DNA of 12,484 nucleotides from Pseudomonadales bacterium (GTDB lineage Bacteria; Pseudomonadota; Gammaproteobacteria; Pseudomonadales; Moraxellaceae): contig JABEVH010000300.1 in NCBI GenBank assembly GCA_013043915.1, positions 1 to 12,484 on the forward strand, read 5' to 3'. The translations under genes were made by a program, and so were the position numbers. Below the pieces are notes generated by a model, which saw nothing but the letters and a program-made list of their open reading frames with translations, made no database searches and was not told where the DNA came from. Positions 1 through 5,888 of this stretch are shown here, in pieces. Numbering within the stretch: position 1 is the first letter of the stretch; every line of letters starts with the position of its first letter.

Positions 1-623
1 GTATATTACTAGTCTGGGGCACAAAAGAAATTCGTGTGCGCTTAATGCACCTGGTGTTGTCAGGGTTGCTGGCTTGGCAGTTGAGCCTTCCTGTCCGTGG
101 ACATATCGCCATTTATGAGGCTCTTGTCTTTGTGATGCTTTGGTTGGTATTTGGACGGGTTGATAAAGACCGGGTACCGCTATATTTAAGTTCACGGCTC
201 GCTTGTGAGTGCCTGGAACAGCAATTGCCCAAGACGGCTAAATGCTGGGTGGACTTAGGTTGTGGAAATGGTCAGGTGGTGGCCTGGATGGCTACCCGTC
301 ATCCAGAAGTGAGTTTTTTGGGGGTTGAGCAAGCCTGGGTGCCGTGGCTTTGGGCGCGCTGGCGTTGTCGACAATTACACAATTGTAAGGTGCTGCACGG
401 TAACCTCTGGAGTCTCTCTCTGGCCTCAGCGGATGTCGTCTATGCGTTTTTATCACCCGCTCCTATGGCTGCTCTGTGGTGCAAAGTGAATTCCGAAATG
501 CGCCCAGGGAGTTGGATGGTGAGCAATAGTTTTGCTATCCCCGATGTTAGTCCGGCCAAAGTAATCGATGTCGGACAGACCTTGCAAACGCGCCTTTTCT
601 GTTATGAACTGGGGCGTAGCTGA
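1..623 (+). CDS. Membrane-anchored class I SAM-dependent methyltransferase, FAM173-like (5' end outside window)
   Basis: Predicted methyl transfer from S-adenosylmethionine to an unidentified, possibly protein lysine, substrate. Residue numbers count from the GTG at 36. Two hydrophobic stretches (about 5-20 and 25-40) precede a Rossmann methyltransferase core: motif I VDLGCGNGQ at 72-80, acidic ribose-binding Glu98 in LGVEQ, then VVYAFLSPAPMAALWCK (about 134-150) and a G-S-W-M-V-S-N-S-F strand. This VVY-FL-P--M--L layout resembles the FAM173/ATPSCKMT lysine methyltransferase group, but that assignment is by eye. The frame stays open from the GTG at 36 to the left edge (ILLVWGTKEIR before it), and no good Shine-Dalgarno precedes the GTG, so the true start is probably upstream and the gene partial here. 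It overlaps the convergent yaiI gene by 22 bp. Confidence 0.75.
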   Translation, partial: ILLVWGTKEIRVRLMHLVLSGLLAWQLSLPVRGHIAIYEALVFVMLWLVFGRVDKDRVPLYLSSRLACECLEQQLPKTAKCWVDLGCGNGQVVAWMATRHPEVSFLGVEQAWVPWLWARWRCRQLHNCKVLHGNLWSLSLASADVVYAFLSPAPMAALWCKVNSEMRPGSWMVSNSFAIPDVSPAKVIDVGQTLQTRLFCYELGRS

Positions 624-1048
624 CGTTCAAGTTCAGAGGCAAATAGCTGCCTGTCACGCAGACTCAGTGCGTTTTGGCTGGATTGCGCCAGGCCTGCATC
701 GCGTAGGTCCTGCAAAAGATTGCGTGTTGCCAGTCTGTCCCCAATATTGGTGCTGGTCAGCAGTTCGCCGCGATGATTCAGTGCCTTCGCACCCCGGTCT
801 ATAGCTTGTGCAGCCAGAGGGACATCCTGGGTAATCACCAGATCACCTGACTGTATTTTGCTGATTATGTACCTGTCTGCCACGTCAAAGCCCTGTTCAA
901 CCTGGATACTGTTAATCCAGGCTGAAGGGGGTAGGCGCAAGTAAGCATTGGCGACTAGGGTGGTTGGTGTTCGGGTTCGTTCCGCGGCTCGGAACAAGAG
1001 GTCGCGCAAGGCAACCGGACAGGCATCGGCATCTACCCAGATGTGCAT
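602..1048 (-). CDS. yaiI: YaiI/YqxD family protein (UPF0178, DUF188)
   Basis: A 148-residue protein of the widespread UPF0178 family, related to PIN-like nuclease folds; its cellular role is not settled. The family signature WVDADACP is at residues 4-11, the second acidic motif VITQDVPLA at 71-79, and the C-terminal RDRQLFASEL pattern near 131-140. Length matches the usual ~150 residues. The start ATG (1046-1048) lies inside the end of recQ, a 16-bp overlap in the same direction, so the two are probably co-transcribed and may be translationally coupled. A GGAG sits about 11 nt before the ATG, a somewhat long spacing. The 3' end overlaps the convergent methyltransferase gene. No obvious defect is seen. 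A nuclease activity would be inference from fold only. Confidence 0.93.
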   Translation of the reverse strand: MHIWVDADACPVALRDLLFRAAERTRTPTTLVANAYLRLPPSAWINSIQVEQGFDVADRYIISKIQSGDLVITQDVPLAAQAIDRGAKALNHRGELLTSTNIGDRLATRNLLQDLRDAGLAQSSQNALSLRDRQLFASELERQLRPSS

Positions 1049-2835
1049 GTCGCGATGATCTCCAGAATTTGTTGGCCATAGCGTTCTGCCTTGCGTTGAC
1101 CAATGCCATGTATGCGCAGCAGCTCCTCGGGGCGATGGGGGCGTTGTGTCGCCAGCTCACGTAAGGTACGGTCATGCAGGAGGGTATAGGGCGGCACATT
1201 CAAGTGCTCAGCTTGTTGTTTGCGCCATTGCCTTAATGCCTGGGCAAGCTCTGAATGTAGACCTTTCACCGGTGCAGGAGATTCATAGAGTGCACGAGAT
1301 GGGGTTACGCGATGTCGTCGAAACAACAAGCTCTGTTCTCCGCGCAGGACAGGACGAGCTGCTTCGGTCAGCATTAAGGCGCCATGCCGCTCAGCTTGCG
1401 CGGCAAGGTAGCCAAGAGCAAGTAATTGCCTGATTACGGCACGCCAGGCCTGTTCGTCAAGGTCTTGCCCAATGCCAAAGGTCGTCAGGATGTGGTGTTC
1501 GTATTTGAGTACATTGGCAGTGCGCTGTCCTCGCAAGATATCAATGACATGGCCGCTGCCAAAGCGTTGACCACTGCGGTAGATGCATGACAAGGCTTTT
1601 TGTGCAGCCGTGGTGCCGTCCCAACGCAGAGGGGGATTTAGACAGATGTCGCATCGACCGCAGGGGCCTATGGACTCACCAAAGTAACGCAGCAGTTGTA
1701 CCCGTCGGCATTCGGCAGATTCACAAAATGCCAGTAAGGCATCAAGTTTTCGTTTTTCCAATAACTTTTGTGTCAAATCGGCGGTTGATGCATCGATGCG
1801 TTGGCGTTGCATCACCACATCTTGTAGACCATATAGCATACAGACATCGGCTGGATCTCCATCTCGCCCTGCGCGTCCTGTTTCCTGGTAGTAGGCTTCC
1901 AGGCTCTTGGGGATGTCCATATGCACGACAAAACGCACATCCGGTTTGTCGATACCCATGCCAAAGGCGATGGTGGCTACCATGATCAGGCTATCGGCCG
2001 AAATAAACTGACGCTGGTGTCGCGTTCGGTCCTGTGTGCTCATGCCCGCGTGGTAAGGTAGTGCCTCGTAACCTTCATCGTTAAGCCAAGCAGCCAGTTC
2101 ATCAACCTTCTTGCGGGATTGACAGTATACGATACCTGATTCATGACGATGAGCGCGCAGAAACTCTTTAAGCTGAGCACGTGGTTGGGTTTTTTCCAGG
2201 ACACTGTACTGCAGGTTGGGGCGGTCGAAGCTGGCAATAAATACCTGGTCGGTAGAGAGCTTCAAGTGCCGAATGATTTCGTCGCGTGTTGGCAAATCAG
2301 CTGTAGCGGTGAGAGCCAACCTGGGTATATGAGCAAACTGCTCATGCAGCCTGGCCAATTGCAGGTACTCAGGCCGGAAATCATGCCCCCATTGCGACAG
2401 GCAATGCGCCTCGTCGATGGCAAACAGCGCTAATCCCTGCACGGCATCTATTTGCTGCAGCAGATCCATGAAGCGGGCTGTTCCTAGGCGTTCAGGAGCC
2501 ACGTAAAGTAATTTAAGATCGCCTGCAAGTGCTCTGCGTTCGACAGAGGATGCTTCTTGCCAATCTAGCGATGAATTGAGGTAAGCCGCATTGATCCCCA
2601 GTTGCAACAAGGCATCAACTTGATCTTGCATCAGGGCTATCAGGGGTGAAATGACCACGGCAAGTCCGGGTCGAAGCAGGGCAGGGATCTGAAAACACAA
2701 GGATTTACCCGCACCCGTAGGCATGAGGACCAAGGCATCACCACCGGCCAGGGTGTGACGTATCACAGCCTCTTGCTGTCCCCGAAAGGAGGCATAGCCA
2801 AAGACGCTGCGCAGGGTATGGAGAATATCTGACAT
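1033..2835 (-). CDS. recQ: ATP-dependent DNA helicase RecQ
   Basis: A 3'-5' superfamily 2 DNA helicase acting in recombination and stalled-fork repair (RecF pathway). The 600 residues match the bacterial RecQ length and all domains are present. They are Walker A MPTGAGKS (38-45), DEAH box (141-144) followed by the aromatic-rich loop ending HDFRPEY, motif III LTATA (175-179), and motif VI QETGRAGRDG (317-326). Zinc-site cysteines fit C376, C392, C395 and C398 (ECRR then CGRCDIC). A winged helix follows, then a C-terminal HRDC domain from about 525. No Shine-Dalgarno is visible before the ATG. A TATCAT box on the minus strand (2843-2848) would put transcription start almost at the ATG, so a leaderless message is possible. 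It is divergent from nemR (89 bp apart) and heads a probable recQ-yaiI unit. Confidence 0.98.
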   Translation of the reverse strand: MSDILHTLRSVFGYASFRGQQEAVIRHTLAGGDALVLMPTGAGKSLCFQIPALLRPGLAVVISPLIALMQDQVDALLQLGINAAYLNSSLDWQEASSVERRALAGDLKLLYVAPERLGTARFMDLLQQIDAVQGLALFAIDEAHCLSQWGHDFRPEYLQLARLHEQFAHIPRLALTATADLPTRDEIIRHLKLSTDQVFIASFDRPNLQYSVLEKTQPRAQLKEFLRAHRHESGIVYCQSRKKVDELAAWLNDEGYEALPYHAGMSTQDRTRHQRQFISADSLIMVATIAFGMGIDKPDVRFVVHMDIPKSLEAYYQETGRAGRDGDPADVCMLYGLQDVVMQRQRIDASTADLTQKLLEKRKLDALLAFCESAECRRVQLLRYFGESIGPCGRCDICLNPPLRWDGTTAAQKALSCIYRSGQRFGSGHVIDILRGQRTANVLKYEHHILTTFGIGQDLDEQAWRAVIRQLLALGYLAAQAERHGALMLTEAARPVLRGEQSLLFRRHRVTPSRALYESPAPVKGLHSELAQALRQWRKQQAEHLNVPPYTLLHDRTLRELATQRPHRPEELLRIHGIGQRKAERYGQQILEIIATCTSG

Positions 2836-2890
2836 GGTCGCGATGATACCAGAATATACGACGGGATCGGACTTTCAGTGGATTGGGAAC

Positions 2891-2919
2891 TTGACATTAG
2901 ACGATCGGTCTACTAGCAT
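2891..2919 (+). promoter_or_regulatory. Predicted nemR promoter
   Basis: A consensus -35 TTGACA (2891-2896), a 17-bp spacer and a -10-like TAGCAT (2914-2919, four of six matches) precede nemR. The implied start of transcription falls at about 2926, essentially on the nemR ATG at 2925, which would make the message leaderless. No convincing Shine-Dalgarno sits at a normal distance. Prediction from sequence only. Confidence 0.55.
2898..2912. promoter_or_regulatory. NemR operator candidate, TAGAC-N5-GTCTA
   Basis: TAGACGATCGGTCTA is a perfect 5-bp inverted repeat around a 5-bp centre. It fills the spacer between the predicted -35 and -10 of nemR, a classic place for autorepression. From memory it resembles the TAGACC/GGTCTA palindrome reported for E. 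coli NemR. A degenerate copy with the same spacing precedes nemA. Its position could also affect the divergent recQ promoter. Confidence 0.7.
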
Positions 2920-2924
2920 GGGGC

Positions 2925-3518
2925 ATGACACGCCAAACGCACTACCAAGATACCCGTGAACACCTGCTAGATGTAGGAGAGCGGGTTATGCGCGGTCGCG
3001 GCTTTGCTGCTACGGGCTTGTCAGAAATTTTGAATGAGGCTGAGGTTCCGAAAGGTTCATTTTATCACTATTTCAAGTCAAAGGAAGCATTTGGGGTGGC
3101 CTTGCTCGAGCGCTATTTTGCGCGGTATCTGGAAGAGCTTGATGCTTTTCTGGGTAGTTCGGGAGAGCCTGAGGAACGGTTGCTGGCCTATTTCAGTCAG
3201 TGGATAGAGCGTATGCAGGCGGTTGGATGCAGCCAAGGCTGTTTTGCTGTCAAGTTATCTGCAGAAGTTTCAGACTTGTCTGAAGACATGCGACTAGCGC
3301 TGGTGGCTGGCCGGGTGGCTGTAGTCAAGCGATTGGCAGTCACCTTGCGGCAAATACAGGAACCGCATGCAGATCATAGCGGTGCGGATGTCGAAACCTT
3401 AGCTGAGTCGCTGTATGCCCTATGGTGTGGTGCTGATTTGGCTTCCAAAGTACAGCGCGGAGATTCGCCTTTGCAGGCGGCTTTGATGCTGACGCGTCGT
3501 GTTCTAAATAGAAATTGA
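2925..3518 (+). CDS. nemR: TetR-family electrophile-responsive repressor NemR
   Basis: A 197-residue cytoplasmic TetR-type repressor, very close in length to E. coli NemR (199). The N-terminal helix-turn-helix runs over about 10-55 and contains GLSEILNEAEVPKGSFYHYF (31-50), followed by KSKEAFGVAL as in NemR. In E. coli, NemR releases DNA when Cys106 reacts with quinones, aldehydes, N-ethylmaleimide or hypochlorous acid, with Lys175 forming a reversible bond to it. Both residues fall at the same numbers here: Cys106 in QGCFAVKLSAEV and Lys175 in LASKVQRG. The second E. coli cysteine (116) is serine here, and extra cysteines occur at 102 and 168. The downstream oxidoreductase gene 67 bp away is the expected target. 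The ATG is chosen because the family's DTREHLL segment lies at residues 9-15. Confidence 0.93.
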   Translation: MTRQTHYQDTREHLLDVGERVMRGRGFAATGLSEILNEAEVPKGSFYHYFKSKEAFGVALLERYFARYLEELDAFLGSSGEPEERLLAYFSQWIERMQAVGCSQGCFAVKLSAEVSDLSEDMRLALVAGRVAVVKRLAVTLRQIQEPHADHSGADVETLAESLYALWCGADLASKVQRGDSPLQAALMLTRRVLNRN

Positions 3519-3557
3519 AGTTACCGGGGTGAGTAGCCCTGTTGTAGGCATACTAAA

Positions 3558-3572
3558 TAGTTGACTGGTCTA
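3558..3572. promoter_or_regulatory. Second, degenerate NemR operator upstream of nemA
   Basis: TAGTTGACTGGTCTA has the same 15-bp frame as the site before nemR: 11 of 15 positions agree, the right half-site GTCTA is perfect and the left is TAGTT instead of TAGAC. It lies just before the nemA Shine-Dalgarno (GGAG, 3575-3578). It could tune nemA separately from nemR, perhaps with a weak promoter around TACTAAAT (3551-3558). I see no convincing -35. Confidence 0.45.
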
Positions 3573-3585
3573 TTGGAGATTAAGC

Positions 3586-4680
3586 ATGACAAATACCTTG
3601 TTTACCCCTGTCAGCGTGGGGGGAGTGACTTGGCCCAATCGCATTGTGATGGCTCCCTTAACGCGTATGCGTGCAACACAGCCAGGCGATGTTCCATCAC
3701 CGATGTCTGTTACTTATTATAAGCAGCGGGCAACGGCCGGGTTGATCATCTCCGAGGCTGCGCAGATATCACCTCAGGGTAAAGGTTACATGGCTACGCC
3801 GGGTATTTACTCTGCGGAGCAGGTTCAGGGTTGGCGGAAAGTTACCGATGCCGTCCATGCTGCCGGGGGACGTATGGCTTTGCAGCTTTGGCATGTTGGG
3901 CGTGTATCGCATCATTCCCTGCAGCCAGACCAGCAGTTGCCTGTTTCGGCATCAGCGCTGCCTTATGAGAACCGTACGACGGTGGTGGGCGAAGATGGTA
4001 AGCCGGTACGTGTGGATTGTGATACTCCCCGTGCGCTGCGTACCGAGGAAATGCCTGATCTGGTGGAGACCTACCGCAAGGCGACCGAAAATGCGCGTGA
4101 GGCAGGTTTTGATATGGTGGAAGTGCATGCAGCCCATGGTTATCTGTTGCATCAGTTTCAGTCCGTACAAAGCAATCAGCGTACGGATGCCTATGGTGGT
4201 TCTTTGGAAAATCGCGCCCGGTTGACGCTGGAGGCGCTAGATGCATCGATTGCAGCCTGGGATGCTGATCATGTGGGTATTCGTATCTCTCCCCTAGGTA
4301 TATTTAATGGGCTTGATGATCATGAAGGGGAGGCTATGGGGTTTTACTTGGCCGAACAATTTAATCAGCGCGGCATTGCTTACTTACATTTGTCTGAGCC
4401 GGATTGGGCGGGTGGACCGGTATTAAGCGAGGCATTCCGTCGTGGTCTGCGCCAGCGTTTCCCCGGCATCATTATCGCTGCAGGGAACTATACGGTTGAA
4501 AAAGCCGAGCCTTTGCTGGCCAATGGTTTGATTGATGCTGCTGCCTTTGGTCGTAGCTATATTGCCAATCCTGATCTGGTACGTCGACTGCAGCTGAAGG
4601 AGGCGTTGAATGCTCCTCGCCCTGAGTTGTTCTATGGCGGTGATGAAACGGGTTACACTGATTATCCGTTTCTGCCGTAA
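3586..4680 (+). CDS. nemA: Old Yellow Enzyme family alkene reductase (N-ethylmaleimide reductase type)
   Basis: A cytosolic FMN-dependent, NADPH-using reductase of activated C=C bonds and nitro compounds such as maleimides, enones and nitrate esters. The 364 residues match E. coli NemA (365). Seen in order: APLTRMRA near 23-30 with the flavin-contacting Thr26; LQLWHVGR with Trp102; catalytic HAAHGY with His181, His184 and Tyr186; SNQRTDAYGGSLENRARL from 196; and the FMN-phosphate end IIIAAGNYT (295-303) and FGRSYIANPD (321-330). The HxxH pair, rather than HxxN, places it with the NemA/PETN-reductase/morphinone-reductase branch. A good Shine-Dalgarno GGAG lies 7 nt before the ATG. It follows nemR and is probably derepressed by electrophiles. 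No gloA follows, unlike in E. coli. The 3' end overlaps the convergent ATP-grasp-like gene by 19 bp. Confidence 0.96.
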   Translation: MTNTLFTPVSVGGVTWPNRIVMAPLTRMRATQPGDVPSPMSVTYYKQRATAGLIISEAAQISPQGKGYMATPGIYSAEQVQGWRKVTDAVHAAGGRMALQLWHVGRVSHHSLQPDQQLPVSASALPYENRTTVVGEDGKPVRVDCDTPRALRTEEMPDLVETYRKATENAREAGFDMVEVHAAHGYLLHQFQSVQSNQRTDAYGGSLENRARLTLEALDASIAAWDADHVGIRISPLGIFNGLDDHEGEAMGFYLAEQFNQRGIAYLHLSEPDWAGGPVLSEAFRRGLRQRFPGIIIAAGNYTVEKAEPLLANGLIDAAAFGRSYIANPDLVRRLQLKEALNAPRPELFYGGDETGYTDYPFLP

Positions 4681-5810
4681 ACTTGGGCGAAACCGCCACC
4701 TGGAGTATGGAAATTAGTGGTTTGCCCACGATAAAGGCGGGCACACAGGAGCAGTAATTGACCTGCGTAGGCGTAAGCACGCAGGTCAATTTTCATGGTC
4801 TCGCCGGTTCCGGGCAGAGTAACGGTGCTAGGGGGGCAGTAGCCCTGTGCCACATACGAGCCATCCTGCATCAACGCTGTCAATTTACCTCGTGTTAATT
4901 TGCGTCCGCTGTAGGCGCCTTTGCTTCCGTAGCCAATCGACGGTTTAAAAAACCAGTCGTCTCGGTGCATCCACCAGTAAGCAGCATCCTGATTGTGCAT
5001 CGCCTGCATAGGCAGCCATAGGGAATTTAGCGCCAGTGCGTGCTCAGGGGCGTGGTGTTTGAGCCACTGCTCAAGGTCGATCAGATTGCGTTTGTCCGCA
5101 TACAGGGCATGGGTGTGAGGGCTGGGAATTAGGGCGTTTTTTTTCAGTTCAGGATGGTCATCCAGATAGAAATCAGTGAGTCGATTATAGATCAGGGTAT
5201 GAGGGGCATCCCCGATTGAAGAGCGCGCATCAACAAGGGCTGAACTCAGTCCATGGCGCTCGAACAGCTCACGGTAAAGCAGAAACTCAGGCAATAAAAA
5301 TTGGGTCGCAGGTTGGTCATCTACAATCAATACGCGTTGCAGGGTATGCTCGGGACGCAGTTGGTCCCAGCTCGCAAGAATCATGCGCATGATCATGGCT
5401 TCCACATCCACGTCATTGGGGGGCAGTCCAGATTTTGCCAGGCGTTGACGCTGCCATGCATTGAGCAGGAGTCCACCGGCATTGGCGTTGATTTCAATAA
5501 GACGAGGTTCACGATTCTGCAAATGAAAGTCAAAGCACAGAAAAGCACCTGGCGTAGCGGGACCTTCTTCATACAGTCCATGACGTTCTAACAGATGTTT
5601 GCGCAAGGGAGGAGACTGCAGTACCTGTTCCACTAGTACCAAAATCTGACGTAAGCGTTCTAGAATATCGGGTGCAATCAGAAGATTGACCGCTGCCATC
5701 AGCTGATGCGCCTGATTAAAGTGTTGTTCTTCCCAGCATGACGGAAGCTCGCTAGCCAGGATAGCAGGGGAGCTTAAAGTTTCGATGGGAGAATATTTAT
5801 TACTTACCAT
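4662..5810 (-). CDS. Predicted circularly permuted ATP-grasp ligase-like protein, function unknown
   Basis: I do not recognise a named gene. The 382 residues carry ATP-grasp-like motifs in permuted order. FDFHL...PRLIEINANAGG (93-113), resembling the metal-binding E-x-N element that normally ends an ATP-grasp domain, comes first. WFFKPSIGYGSKGAYSG (286-302), resembling the nucleotide-binding lysine and glycine-rich loop, comes later. KIDLRAYAYAG (340-350) and ARLYRGQTTN (357-366) follow, then a GGGFAQV tail. This order recalls glutathionylspermidine synthase-type and DUF407 enzymes, so ATP-dependent amide or peptide bond formation is the inferred chemistry; substrates are unknown. No signal peptide or membrane segment is seen. 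It lies 78 bp downstream of the TRAP permease gene, same strand. The Shine-Dalgarno is weak (GGGTAGGCT before ATG). An A8 run on the coding strand (5137-5144) could slip. Confidence 0.8.
   Translation of the reverse strand: MVSNKYSPIETLSSPAILASELPSCWEEQHFNQAHQLMAAVNLLIAPDILERLRQILVLVEQVLQSPPLRKHLLERHGLYEEGPATPGAFLCFDFHLQNREPRLIEINANAGGLLLNAWQRQRLAKSGLPPNDVDVEAMIMRMILASWDQLRPEHTLQRVLIVDDQPATQFLLPEFLLYRELFERHGLSSALVDARSSIGDAPHTLIYNRLTDFYLDDHPELKKNALIPSPHTHALYADKRNLIDLEQWLKHHAPEHALALNSLWLPMQAMHNQDAAYWWMHRDDWFFKPSIGYGSKGAYSGRKLTRGKLTALMQDGSYVAQGYCPPSTVTLPGTGETMKIDLRAYAYAGQLLLLCARLYRGQTTNFHTPGGGFAQVYGRNG
4756..4791 (+). terminator. Perfect 13-bp hairpin, candidate terminator for nemRA inside the opposing gene
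   Basis: AATTGACCTGCGT (4756-4768) and its exact reverse complement ACGCAGGTCAATT (4779-4791) flank a 10-nt loop, and the right arm runs into TTTT then C. It is 76 bp past the nemA stop on the plus strand, a plausible intrinsic terminator, though the T tract is short. The same bases encode the conserved-looking IDLRAYAYAGQL segment of the convergent ATP-grasp-like protein. Confidence 0.5.
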
Positions 5811-5839
5811 AGCCTACCCGTGGCAAGCCAGCTCAGGGT

Positions 5840-5880
5840 GGTTGGACCTGGGGAGCCCAAGCTCGCCCAGATCCACAACC
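5840..5880. other. Strong imperfect hairpin between TRAP permease and ATP-grasp-like genes
   Basis: Nested pairings GGTTG/CAACC (5840-5844 with 5876-5880), CTGGG/CCCAG (5848-5852 with 5866-5870) and GAGC/GCTC (5853-5856 with 5861-5864) close a CCAA loop. It fills half of the 78-bp gap after the TRAP stop codon. There is no T run on either side. An intercistronic RNA structure (stabiliser, processing site or attenuator) is more likely than a simple terminator. Confidence 0.4.
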
Positions 5881-5888
5881 AAGCAACA

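Noticed and set aside
656..675. Hairpin ACGCA/TGCGT followed by TTTT as terminator of the methyltransferase gene
   Set aside because: Only a 5-bp stem inside the yaiI coding sequence. It is too weak to call, although position and T run fit.
1146..2433. Plus-strand open frames (for example 1587-1985 and 2143-2433) antisense to recQ
   Set aside because: The recQ frame is intact and fully conserved in motif content. The antisense frames have no family features.
3842..4246. Long open frames on both strands inside nemA
   Set aside because: They are shadows of the strongly supported OYE gene, with no recognisable domain or ribosome site.
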